From Arachnia propionica (GTDB lineage Bacteria > Actinomycetota > Actinomycetes > Propionibacteriales > Propionibacteriaceae), in the NCBI RefSeq assembly GCF_003859805.1, contig NZ_RQZG01000014.1:40704-104703 (forward strand): a stretch of DNA of 64,000 nt, written 5' to 3'. Both the position numbers and the translations under genes were made by a program. The notes beneath the pieces were generated by a model that was not told where the DNA came from, did no database searches, and saw only the letters and a list, made by a program, of their open reading frames with translations. Of this stretch, positions 41,751 to 50,016 are shown piece by piece (the stretch's first letter is position 1; each line of letters opens with the position of its first letter).

Positions 41751-44257
41751 GTGACGAGGGGCTGATCAATCCGGACGAGTTCATCTGCCGCTCCTTCGGG
41801 CTGGACCCGGAGGCCGTGGAGCAGGCCGGTGAGGAACTGGCCCGGATGGGCCTGGAGATCCTTCGGAAGGCCCATGGGGTGGACAAGGTCTGGAACGGCT
41901 TGCGGAATGTCTACGAGTCCCCCGAGCAGGAGGCTGTCTACGCGATCATGGATCCGGCGACGGTGGCGGCTGCGCGGATCAGGGAGGATCTGCTGAAGGC
42001 CTCGAGACCACTGTTGAAGTACGCGGAGGCGTTGCAGATCATCAAGCCGCGTCTGAAGGCCGTGGAGGACGACGCACGTGCGTTTCGTTCCAGGATTCTG
42101 GAGGAGTATCCCGGGGGTGAGGGATGGCGGGTCGATCACGAGGCGGTCGCGACGAACCAGGATCTGCTGGCCAGGTACAACCAGCTGCACCGTCAGGTGG
42201 TCGATGAGATCACGGCCTGTGAGGATGCGTTGCGGTTGATCGGCCTCGACGGGGCGATGGAGTGCCTGGCTCCATCGCCGGGACTGCCGGAGGAGTTCGA
42301 CAAACTCAAGGAGTATCCGTGGGGGGCTCCGGGGGAACCTGCGCCACGCAACTTCTTTGAGTCGTGGTGGTACGGCGCTCGGGACAACGTGGTGGAGTTC
42401 GTGGAGGGCGTCGATGCCCTGGCTGGTTATGACGAGTACGGGAACCACAGCTGGGAGAATTTCAGGAACGCCTGGGCCGGGGTCGGGGACTTCGCGTGGA
42501 CACATGTGAAGGTGGCAGCGGGCACGCCGCAGGAGTTGTTGTCCCTCAACCCGAGTGATGAGTACAGGTCAGACATGAACAAGCTCATCACGGCCTGGGG
42601 TGAGGGGGCTCAATGGGATCATCAGACCTACTTGGAGGGTGGGAACGGCTGGCACGCCTATGAGGAGGACCCCCACCGGGCTGGGGCGAAGACGGTGACC
42701 GGGGTCATACCGATCTTTGGTCTTGGCAGGATGATCCGCCGGGTGACCCGGGGAAGGGCACCGGCACCTGCCGGGGTGCATCCTGTGCTGGGGATCGTCG
42801 GTGCCGGGCTGGACCGGGCGAGGCAGCCGTTGGTCCGTGTCGGACAGCGGTTGCGCAGCCTTGGGCGAGCGGGTTGGGACCAGGTCATGGGCCCGCTGGA
42901 TGACAAGTTGCGGAGATTGGCGACCCAGGTGGCACAGGGGCTGGACCAGGTCAGCGGCAATGGCTGGGGAAGGGCCGCCGTGGCGGGGGCCGACGTCGGC
43001 GGGGGTGGTCGTTCACCGGGGCGTTGGGGCTCGCATGGTCTGGTGGAGACGGTGGTCGATGAGGATCTGGCCCGTGGTGGGTCCAGGAGGAGTCACGGTG
43101 GGGGTGAGGACGGGGTTCCCCGTCGGGCCGCTGACTGGTCGGGGGATGCGGAGCCGCCACGTCGCCCCATACCGGAGGGGCCCGACCTGCCGGAACCGGC
43201 TGACCCGGTGCGTCGGGATCGGCACGGGAACCCGTTGATCGTCGATGAGAACGGCAAGCCGTTGCCGGAGGATCGAGGGGATGGGCGCAGCCACTACGCC
43301 AGCGACCCGGAGGGCACCTTCCGGGACACGCAGGGCAAGCTGCGCTCCTCGGTGGACGGGGCGAAGTTCGCCGAGGATCCCTACGCCGGGGACGCGAGGA
43401 TCGTCCACCACCACGACTGGACCCAGGCCCCGGCGGCGCGGGACTGGGCCGATGCGGCCCGACAGGCCGAGTTCAAGCAGGCCGCCAGCGCCTGGGAGGA
43501 GATCCGCAGCGCCACCCGCAAGGCGCGGGCGGCGGCCAAGGAGTCCCTGGAGTTCGCCCGGGAGTGGCTGGCCCGGGTCGATCCCGAGGTCGATGTCGAC
43601 TCCAGGGGGTACAGCACCCTTGCCAGCGCACTTGACGAGCAACTTGATACCCCGAACCTGACCGATGCCGAGTACAAGGCATTGGAACATCACCAGAAGC
43701 TGCTCGAGGATGCTGGAAAGGCGGAACTGAAGCTGCAGAAGGCCTCGGAGTGGGCGGGGGACCGTGGTGGCCACCTGACCCTTGAGGATCAGGGGCGCAG
43801 GGTGATCCTGGGGGAGACCGGTGGTTCCCCGGGCAGCCATGCCTCCCCGGGATCGGGGACCTTGGACCAGGTGGGGATCAGCGGCCCGGACATCGAACCG
43901 CCCACCAAACAGGCCTCCCGGCCGGAACGCTATGAGATCGCCTTCGACGAGAACAAGGGTGGCAACAGCCCGAAGCTGGGGTCGCGTGGCGGGGCCCAGC
44001 AGGGCACGCTGCCCTACCTGCAGGACCTGCTCTCCGGCAAGGGTGATCCCCGCCTGGCTGAGCGGCTCACCGCGCTGCGCGACGCCGGGGAGCATCCCGG
44101 GTTCTTCGATGCGCTGCGTCGGGGCGAGGTGGTGGTGCGCTACCAGTTCGTCAATGCCCGGCCGGACGGTACGCTTCGTGCCGGGGAATTCAACCTCGGG
44201 TCGGAAGTGCGCCTCCGCTGGGATGGCGGGGACACCTTCGAGCTCATCACCGAGTAG
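41747..44257 (+). CDS. Large polymorphic-toxin-like protein, candidate type VII effector
   Basis: An 836-residue protein without a classical signal peptide. Residues about 1-180 are helical (LKYAEALQIIKPRLKAVEDD, RYNQLHRQVVDEITACEDALR), as in WXG/LXG export domains. A middle region contains a hydrophobic/Gly stretch (AGAKTVTGVIPIFGLGRMI, about 310-330) typical of actinobacterial toxins. A linker HGNPLIVDENGKPLP and HYASDPEGTFRDTQGKLRSS (about 500-540) is the usual hinge before toxin tips. The last ~110 residues (from about 725, PERYEIAFDENKGGNSPKL) would be the toxin domain, but I do not recognise its activity. A multi-copy gene family directly follows as candidate immunity. Confidence 0.72.
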   Translation: MSDEGLINPDEFICRSFGLDPEAVEQAGEELARMGLEILRKAHGVDKVWNGLRNVYESPEQEAVYAIMDPATVAAARIREDLLKASRPLLKYAEALQIIKPRLKAVEDDARAFRSRILEEYPGGEGWRVDHEAVATNQDLLARYNQLHRQVVDEITACEDALRLIGLDGAMECLAPSPGLPEEFDKLKEYPWGAPGEPAPRNFFESWWYGARDNVVEFVEGVDALAGYDEYGNHSWENFRNAWAGVGDFAWTHVKVAAGTPQELLSLNPSDEYRSDMNKLITAWGEGAQWDHQTYLEGGNGWHAYEEDPHRAGAKTVTGVIPIFGLGRMIRRVTRGRAPAPAGVHPVLGIVGAGLDRARQPLVRVGQRLRSLGRAGWDQVMGPLDDKLRRLATQVAQGLDQVSGNGWGRAAVAGADVGGGGRSPGRWGSHGLVETVVDEDLARGGSRRSHGGGEDGVPRRAADWSGDAEPPRRPIPEGPDLPEPADPVRRDRHGNPLIVDENGKPLPEDRGDGRSHYASDPEGTFRDTQGKLRSSVDGAKFAEDPYAGDARIVHHHDWTQAPAARDWADAARQAEFKQAASAWEEIRSATRKARAAAKESLEFAREWLARVDPEVDVDSRGYSTLASALDEQLDTPNLTDAEYKALEHHQKLLEDAGKAELKLQKASEWAGDRGGHLTLEDQGRRVILGETGGSPGSHASPGSGTLDQVGISGPDIEPPTKQASRPERYEIAFDENKGGNSPKLGSRGGAQQGTLPYLQDLLSGKGDPRLAERLTALRDAGEHPGFFDALRRGEVVVRYQFVNARPDGTLRAGEFNLGSEVRLRWDGGDTFELITE

Positions 44258-44266
44258 GAGACAGCT

Positions 44267-44719
44267 GTGAGACACCTTTCCTTTGAGACAGCCCGGACCT
44301 GGATTGAGCGTCTGGCGGGGTTGCCTGCTCCGGTGAGGATGGGTGACATTCCGGGGTTGGCGGCGGAGTTCGGGTGGGAGCCCACGAATTTCGAATCCCG
44401 GTACAGGTATGAGGAGGGGGGGGAGTCTCGGTTTGTTCTGGTCTCGGGGGATGGTGAAAGTGGAGCTCTTTTCAAAGTGCGCTTTGGTCTGGTAAGGAAT
44501 TGGGGTGAGGATCTGCTGGGGAATGTGGCGGTGGTGGATTTCTTTCCCCGTTTTGTGGAGGCGTTTTGTGGGGTGTGGGGTGAGCCGTGGAGTGTGATGA
44601 CGGATCCATCCACGTTGATCTGGAAGCTGCATGAGCAGGGGTATGCTGAGATTTATCTGAAACCTACTTTGATTGCCTGTTATTTCACCACGTCTGACTG
44701 GACGGAGGAGCGGTGGTGA
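44267..44719 (+). CDS. Putative immunity protein, tandem copy 1
   Basis: A 150-residue protein starting at GTG 44267, with AGGAG overlapping the toxin stop codon. Conserved blocks shared with the next two genes are the N-terminal LSFETARTWIERLAGLPAPV, DIPGLAAEFGWEPTNFESRYRY, and the C-terminal EAFCGVWGEPWSVMTDPSTL and CYFTTSDWTEERW. The overall plan (N-terminal helices, GW motif, GEP motif) reminds me of DUF6301, without certainty. Position directly after the toxin gene and acidic, Trp-rich composition suggest it neutralises the toxin tip. Codon use is visibly more AT-rich than nearby housekeeping genes. Confidence 0.7.
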   Translation: MRHLSFETARTWIERLAGLPAPVRMGDIPGLAAEFGWEPTNFESRYRYEEGGESRFVLVSGDGESGALFKVRFGLVRNWGEDLLGNVAVVDFFPRFVEAFCGVWGEPWSVMTDPSTLIWKLHEQGYAEIYLKPTLIACYFTTSDWTEERW

Positions 44720-44735
44720 TTTCCGTCCGAATGGA

Positions 44736-44809
44736 GTCCCAGCGCCGTTCGCTGCGGGTTTCGATGCGGACTGCTTGCTGGTGCTCGCGGTCCGGCTCGA
44801 CCAGTGGGG
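44736..44809 (+). repeat. Partial palindromic repeat element (copy A, right half)
   Basis: This matches the right half of the complete element at 45284-45432, from the CGTTCGCTGCGGGTTT block to the terminal CCGGCTCGACCAGTGG. The left arm and about 70 bp are missing. It lies just after the first immunity-like gene. Confidence 0.75.
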
Positions 44810-44821
44810 GAGGTTGAGGCC

Positions 44822-45280
44822 TTGAGACATATTTCCTTTGAGACGGCCCGGGGTTGGATCGAGCGTCTGGCGGGGTTGCCTGCTCCGGTGAGGATGGAGG
44901 ACATCCCGGGGTTGGCGGCGGAGTTCGGGTGGCAGCCCACGAATTTCGAATCTCGGTACAGGTATGAGGAAGGGCGGGAGCCCCAAGTTGTTTTGGTCAT
45001 AGGGGATGATGAGAGTGGAAATCTTTTCAAAGTGAGCTTTGATCTGGTTAGGAGTTGGGGTGAGGATCTGTCGGAGAATGTGGCGGTGGTGGATTTCTTG
45101 CCCAGGTATGTGGAGGCTTTTTGCGGGGTGTGGGGTGAGCCGTGGAGTGTGATGACGGATGTCGACATGATTGATTTCATCTGGAAATTGCATGAGCAGG
45201 GTTATGCTGAGTTGACGGTGTGGCCCGACTGCCTTACCTGTAGGTTCGTGTCGATGGACAGAACGGAGGAGCGGTGGTGA
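44822..45280 (+). CDS. Putative immunity protein, tandem copy 2
   Basis: A 152-residue paralogue of the preceding gene. TTG 44822 is the start, with GGGGGAGG 8 nt upstream contributed by the repeat element edge. The N-terminal 70 residues are nearly identical to copies 1 and 3. The C-terminal quarter has diverged (DVDMIDFIWKLHEQGYAELTVWPDCLTCRFVSMDRTEERW), which suggests a changed target specificity or relaxed selection. Confidence 0.68.
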   Translation: MRHISFETARGWIERLAGLPAPVRMEDIPGLAAEFGWQPTNFESRYRYEEGREPQVVLVIGDDESGNLFKVSFDLVRSWGEDLSENVAVVDFLPRYVEAFCGVWGEPWSVMTDVDMIDFIWKLHEQGYAELTVWPDCLTCRFVSMDRTEERW

Positions 45281-45283
45281 TTC

Positions 45284-45432
45284 CCTCCGCTGGTCGAGCC
45301 GGGGTCGGAGCTTGCGGAGGGCCCGTGTCGAGACTTGGCGGGATTCCGGCCCAACTCGAGTCCCAGTACCCGTTCGCTGCGGGTTTCCACACGGACTGCT
45401 TGCTGACGCTCGCGGTCCGGCTCGACCAGTGG
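45284..45432 (+). repeat. Palindromic interspersed repeat (copy B)
   Basis: A complete element of about 149 bp bounded by CCGCTGGTCGAGCCGG (45287-45302) and CCGGCTCGACCAGTGG (45417-45432), inverted repeats with one mismatch. It starts a few bases after the stop of the second immunity-like gene and ends just before the third. Similar ends recur at 45911-46055 and 62586-62721. Confidence 0.85.
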
Positions 45433-45451
45433 AGAAGGATGGGGTGACGTC

Positions 45452-45904
45452 TTGAGGCACATTTCCTTTGAGACGGCCCGGACCTGGATCGAGCGCCTGG
45501 CGGGGTTGCCTGCTCCGGTCAGGATGGAGGACATCCCAGGATTGGCGGCGGAGTTCGGGTGGGAGCCCACGAATATCGAATCCCGGTACAGGTATGAGGG
45601 CGGGGGGGATGCCCAGATTATTTTGGCCTCGGGTAATGACGAAACCGGCAAGTTGTATAACGTCAACTTCGATCTGGTGAGGAATTGGAGGGAGGATTTT
45701 GCTGGGAATGTGGTGGTGGTGGATTGGTGGCCCAGATATGTGGAGGCGTTTTGTGCGGTGTGGGGTGAGCCGTGGAGTGTGATGACGGATCCGTCGACGT
45801 TGATCTGGAAGCTGCATGAGCAGGGGTATGTCGAGATTTATCTGAAACCTACCTTGATTGCCTGTTATTTCACCACGTCTGACTGGACGGAGGAGCGGTG
45901 GTGA
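45452..45904 (+). CDS. Putative immunity protein, tandem copy 3
   Basis: A 150-residue paralogue starting at TTG 45452. Its C-terminal 40 residues are almost identical to copy 1 (one or two changes in DPSTLIWKLHEQGY and EIYLKPTLIACYF), while the centre differs (GGGDAQIILASGNDETGKLYNVNF). The mosaic pattern implies recombination between copies. It is followed by another palindromic element. Confidence 0.68.
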   Translation: MRHISFETARTWIERLAGLPAPVRMEDIPGLAAEFGWEPTNIESRYRYEGGGDAQIILASGNDETGKLYNVNFDLVRNWREDFAGNVVVVDWWPRYVEAFCAVWGEPWSVMTDPSTLIWKLHEQGYVEIYLKPTLIACYFTTSDWTEERW

Positions 45905-45910
45905 CTCCCT

Positions 45911-46055
45911 CCGCTGGTCGAGCCGGGGCCGGAGCTTGCGAAGGACCCGTGTCGAGACCTGGCGGGATTCCGGCCCAACTTGAGTTGCAGCACCGTGTGT
46001 CGGAGGTCTCGAGCCGGACTGCTCGCTCACGCTCACGGTCGGCCTCGACCAGCGG
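45911..46055 (+). repeat. Palindromic interspersed repeat (copy C)
   Basis: The left arm CCGCTGGTCGAG (45911-45922) is a perfect inverted copy of CTCGACCAGCGG (46044-46055). The left 70 bp match copy B closely (GGAGCTTGCG, CCGTGTCGAGAC, TGGCGGGATTCCGGCCCAAC). The right part is more diverged. Confidence 0.82.
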
Positions 46056-46115
46056 GGAATCGTGGTATGGATCGATCAGCGCAGAATCGCGGTTGCCCGT
46101 AGGAGTGCACTGATT

Positions 46116-46256
46116 CGCCTGCCTTACGGCGGGTTCGCCTGCCTTGGATCGGAAACGCCTGCCTTCTTTCAAAACGCCTGCCAAACAAGACAGGCGAGCC
46201 GCCGTCAAGGCAGGCGAGCCTCACCCAGGACAGGCGAACCCGAGGCAAGGCAGGCG
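46116..46256. repeat. 20-bp-periodic array of inverted 10-mers (large dyad)
   Basis: Four copies of CGCCTGCCTT (46116, 46136, 46156; variant CGCCTGCCAA at 46175) are followed by four inverted copies (AAGACAGGCG at 46187, AAGGCAGGCG at 46207, AGGACAGGCG at 46227, AAGGCAGGCG at 46247). Units recur every 20 bp and are separated by about 10 bp of largely unrelated spacer. The array is symmetrical about 46185 and lies between convergent genes. It could be a multi-site protein-binding array, a recombination site or a structured RNA/terminator. No open frame through it looks like a gene. Confidence 0.85.
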
Positions 46257-46367
46257 AAACCATCAGGAGCACGGATCGCGGTCATGGAGGGTGGGGCAGG
46301 GAGGGTGGACCTCGGGTCAGGGCATCCGATGCCTTCGCTGATCCCCTCCCGGCGTGCCGACGGGGGA

Positions 46368-46712
46368 TCAGGCCGTTGGCTCGCCCTCCCGGTCGTGCAC
46401 AGTGCCGTCGAGGTACTCGGCCAGATGCTTCAGGATCACCAGGCCCGGTTCGGGATTCCAGGTTGGCAGAGCGACCTCGGTCCACCACGTGATGCGGGCG
46501 GGCGGATCCTCCAGCAACAGACGGGCCTCAGCGTCGACCTCGAGATGTCGCGGGGCATGAATCGTGAACCACAGCTCGTCGTCTCCTGAGAGCAGGGTGA
46601 TGGGGAAGAAGTCTCCGAGCAGCGCGCCGTCGGGGACGAAGGCGGCCAGCGCGGTCACGATCCCCTCGAAGGTCGGTTCAACCGTTGTGATGAGAATCTT
46701 CTCGATGGTCAC
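46368..46712 (-). CDS. Hypothetical small acidic protein of the toxin island
   Basis: A 114-residue protein from GTG 46712, four bases after the stop of the DUF6177-like gene and preceded by AGGAGAGAGGG. The sequence is acidic with several Trp and Pro residues (ELWFTIHAPRHLEVDAEARLLLEDPPARITWWTEVALPTW). No family is recognised. Last gene of the three-gene minus-strand operon of the island. An immunity or chaperone role is possible. Confidence 0.62.
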   Translation of the reverse strand: MTIEKILITTVEPTFEGIVTALAAFVPDGALLGDFFPITLLSGDDELWFTIHAPRHLEVDAEARLLLEDPPARITWWTEVALPTWNPEPGLVILKHLAEYLDGTVHDREGEPTA

Positions 46713-46716
46713 GGAC

Positions 46717-47730
46717 TCACCCTCTCTCCTCCGGTGCATCCCACTCAACGGCCTCCCGCAGGACATCGCGGAACACCTCACCGTCGACGTGCTCCGCGAA
46801 GCGCTGGTATCGACCGGGATCATCGGCCAGCGGAAGATACAGCGCAGGCACCTTGGCCGGGCCGACAGCGATGGCATTGAACCGTTTCCTGGCGTCCTCG
46901 AGATCCAGACCCAGACCGGACAACAATGCAGGTCCGATCAGCAGGGCCATCGGCAGTTCCGGCAGCCGGGGGCGGGCGGAGACCCCGAGGCGCCCCTTCG
47001 ACATCTCGACGGTGGTCACGGTGGCGCTGGCCATGGTGACCCGAAACCGTGAGTTCAGGGCCATCAGGGCTTCCTCCACCACGTGGGCCAGAGCCGGATC
47101 GATCCCCTGCAACCGGGTGAGGGGCACGACACCCCGACTGTGCTCCGCGATCCCCTGCCGGGTGCGTTTGACCTGGATGCTGGCGACGGCGCCGTCCGTC
47201 GAGCGGGCCAGGTGCCGACGGCTGAGCGGCATCTCGGAACGCAGCCGCGAGGTGAGCCCCGATGTGGACCAGGGCTGCCCGAGCGGCTCAGCGGTGTCCA
47301 TGACGGTGAGCTGGCCACCCCCCAGTGCTGCGACCATGAACTCCGCGACACGACCACAGGTGGTGCCATGGCTCGCCGAATCCCGGATCTTCACGTCGAA
47401 GGTCAACGCCGGACACCTCGGCAGGGGCGCATCCTCGACTGGAAGCCGGGCAGCCCGGGAACCGGGAGGGGCCTCGACGGGCAACCCCGAATGCGCGTCG
47501 TAATCCAGCCCATCGGGACCGAGCACCAACCACCTCGCCCCCCGCCGTCGCATCTCGTCGGCGAGAAACCAGCTGAGATGGGAGCCGTGACGGGTGCGGA
47601 GCTGGGGGCGGCACCGCGCGCGCCCGGCCTCGTCGAGGAAGGCCCGGACCGGGCGGGTCAGGGCGAGATGGGAGGCAGCGGAGTCGAAGAACCGCAGCTT
47701 CTCTCCCCAGCCGTCGGAGTGGACGGTCAA
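46717..47730 (-). CDS. DUF6177-like protein
   Basis: A 337-residue protein from a TTG at 47730, eight bases after the upstream stop. The pattern (SHLALTRPVRAFLDEAG ... HGSHLSWFLADEMRRRGARWLVLGPDGLDYDAHSG ... WSTSGLTSRLRSEMPLS) resembles DUF6177, a family that accompanies WXG100/ESX-linked toxin loci in actinobacteria. No membrane segment is present. Function is unknown. It sits between a TY-Chap-like gene and a small unknown gene. Confidence 0.62.
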   Translation of the reverse strand: MTVHSDGWGEKLRFFDSAASHLALTRPVRAFLDEAGRARCRPQLRTRHGSHLSWFLADEMRRRGARWLVLGPDGLDYDAHSGLPVEAPPGSRAARLPVEDAPLPRCPALTFDVKIRDSASHGTTCGRVAEFMVAALGGGQLTVMDTAEPLGQPWSTSGLTSRLRSEMPLSRRHLARSTDGAVASIQVKRTRQGIAEHSRGVVPLTRLQGIDPALAHVVEEALMALNSRFRVTMASATVTTVEMSKGRLGVSARPRLPELPMALLIGPALLSGLGLDLEDARKRFNAIAVGPAKVPALYLPLADDPGRYQRFAEHVDGEVFRDVLREAVEWDAPEERG

Positions 47731-47738
47731 CCCCTCGG

Positions 47739-48221
47739 TCAGGACTCGATCCTCCTCAGCCCCAACCTGCGCAGGGTGAGGTCATGGTCCGCCGGGTACG
47801 TCATCTCACGGAACCGACCGATGCCGTAGCCCGCAGCCCGCCACGACCTGTAGGTCAGCTCATCAGGCGAGGCAACCCCCTCGATGTCCCGCAGCCGGGC
47901 CAGAAAACCCCTGACCACCTTCAACAGGGCCTGCCCGCTGGGCGGCCACGCCACCTCCTGCTCCCAGTAGCTCGGGTCCTCATCGTGACGTTCGAAGTTG
48001 CACTCGACGAAGAAGGCCCTCTCCTCCGGGGTGAACCGCCGCTCAGGGCTCTCATCCTCGAAGCCACACACGATGGTCATGTTGTTGTTCGGGAAGGCGT
48101 GGATGCCGGCGAACTGGACGTAGGGCCGTTGCTGCTCCCCGAGCCCGATGATGCAGATGGTTCTCTCGGGGAGGGTGACGAGCTGATCGAACAGCTTTTT
48201 CTCGAATTCCGGCCACTCCAT
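47739..48221 (-). CDS. TY-Chap/YbjN-like putative chaperone
   Basis: A 160-residue protein from ATG 48221 with AGGAAG upstream. MEWPEFEKKLFDQLVTLPERTICIIG and RPYVQFAG are followed by a helical half and LLKVVRGFLARLRDIEGVASPDELTYRSW. This plan (strand-rich YVQFA motif, then a VxxVLRDVxGVxxPxxLxYxA-like end) is that of TY-Chap/YbjN-like proteins predicted to chaperone secreted toxins. It heads the minus-strand operon of the island. A TATGGT (-10, complement of 48261-48266) lies about 40 bp upstream. Confidence 0.58.
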   Translation of the reverse strand: MEWPEFEKKLFDQLVTLPERTICIIGLGEQQRPYVQFAGIHAFPNNNMTIVCGFEDESPERRFTPEERAFFVECNFERHDEDPSYWEQEVAWPPSGQALLKVVRGFLARLRDIEGVASPDELTYRSWRAAGYGIGRFREMTYPADHDLTLRRLGLRRIES

Positions 48222-48299
48222 GGTGGTCTCGCTTCCTGTCGGCGTCGTCCGGACACCGCGACCATACCAGCGATGACGTCGGCAGGTGGTGCGGTGGCG

Positions 48300-48305
48300 T
48301 AGACT
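48300..48305 (+). promoter_or_regulatory. -10 element of a leaderless promoter (sahH)
   Basis: TAGACT lies 7 nt before the GTG at 48313. There is no riboswitch-like leader, so S-adenosylhomocysteine control at the RNA level is unlikely. Confidence 0.65.
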
Positions 48306-48312
48306 CCCCGGC

Positions 48313-49737
<1,425 letters not shown>

Positions 49738-49745
49738 CTCCTACG

Positions 49746-49997
49746 TCACTCCTCGGGTTTCCCGGGCTGCAGGGACTGCCAGATCTCCTTGCACTCCGGG
49801 CACACCGGGAACTTCTCGGGGTTGCGGGAAGGCACCCACACCTTCCCGCAGAGCGCCACGACGGGGGTGCCGGTGACCATCGCCTTGACGAGTTTGTCCT
49901 TCGGGACGTAATGACTGAAACGTTCATGGTCGTCCGAGTCACGCAGTTCGGTGCGCTCATCGAGGACGGTCTGGGAACCGGGGGCAAGCTCACTCAT
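49746..49997 (-). CDS. DUF3039 protein
   Basis: An 83-residue protein matching DUF3039 (DDHERFSHYVPKDKLVKAMVTGTPVVALCGKVWVP ... FPVCPECKEIW). The cysteines of ALCGK and CPEC suggest a zinc site. Function unknown, and widespread in actinobacteria. The ATG at 49997 is fixed by family length, and a TAGAAT lies 8 nt before it. It is divergent from the MFS gene, the two start regions being nearly back to back. Confidence 0.9.
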   Translation of the reverse strand: MSELAPGSQTVLDERTELRDSDDHERFSHYVPKDKLVKAMVTGTPVVALCGKVWVPSRNPEKFPVCPECKEIWQSLQPGKPEE

Positions 49998-50005
49998 GGA
50001 ACAGG

Positions 50006-50011
50006 ATTCTA
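50006..50011 (-). promoter_or_regulatory. -10 element of the DUF3039 gene, possibly shared with the divergent gene
   Basis: TAGAAT on the minus strand lies 8 nt before the ATG at 49997. The surrounding TTCTAGAA is a perfect palindrome, and GATTCT (50005-50010) on the plus strand lies 6 nt before the GTG at 50017, so one symmetrical element may start both transcripts. Confidence 0.45.
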
Positions 50012-50016
50012 GAACC

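Noticed and set aside
44720..46055. Palindromic elements after each immunity-like gene as integron attC sites
   Set aside because: An element with the same ends also occurs alone at 62586-62721, no integrase is present, and the ends do not match attC core sites.
46116..46256. Regular 10-bp units with 10-bp spacers that could suggest a CRISPR array
   Set aside because: Units and spacers are far too short, the second half is inverted, and there are no cas genes.
46062..46589. Open frame running through the inverted array on the plus strand
   Set aside because: Its composition is Arg/Ala shadow-like, it has no ribosome-binding site and it runs antisense into a better supported gene.
48222..48312. 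Possible S-adenosylhomocysteine riboswitch upstream of sahH
   Set aside because: The promoter box lies 7 nt before the GTG, leaving no leader for an aptamer, and no suitable pseudoknot pattern is visible.
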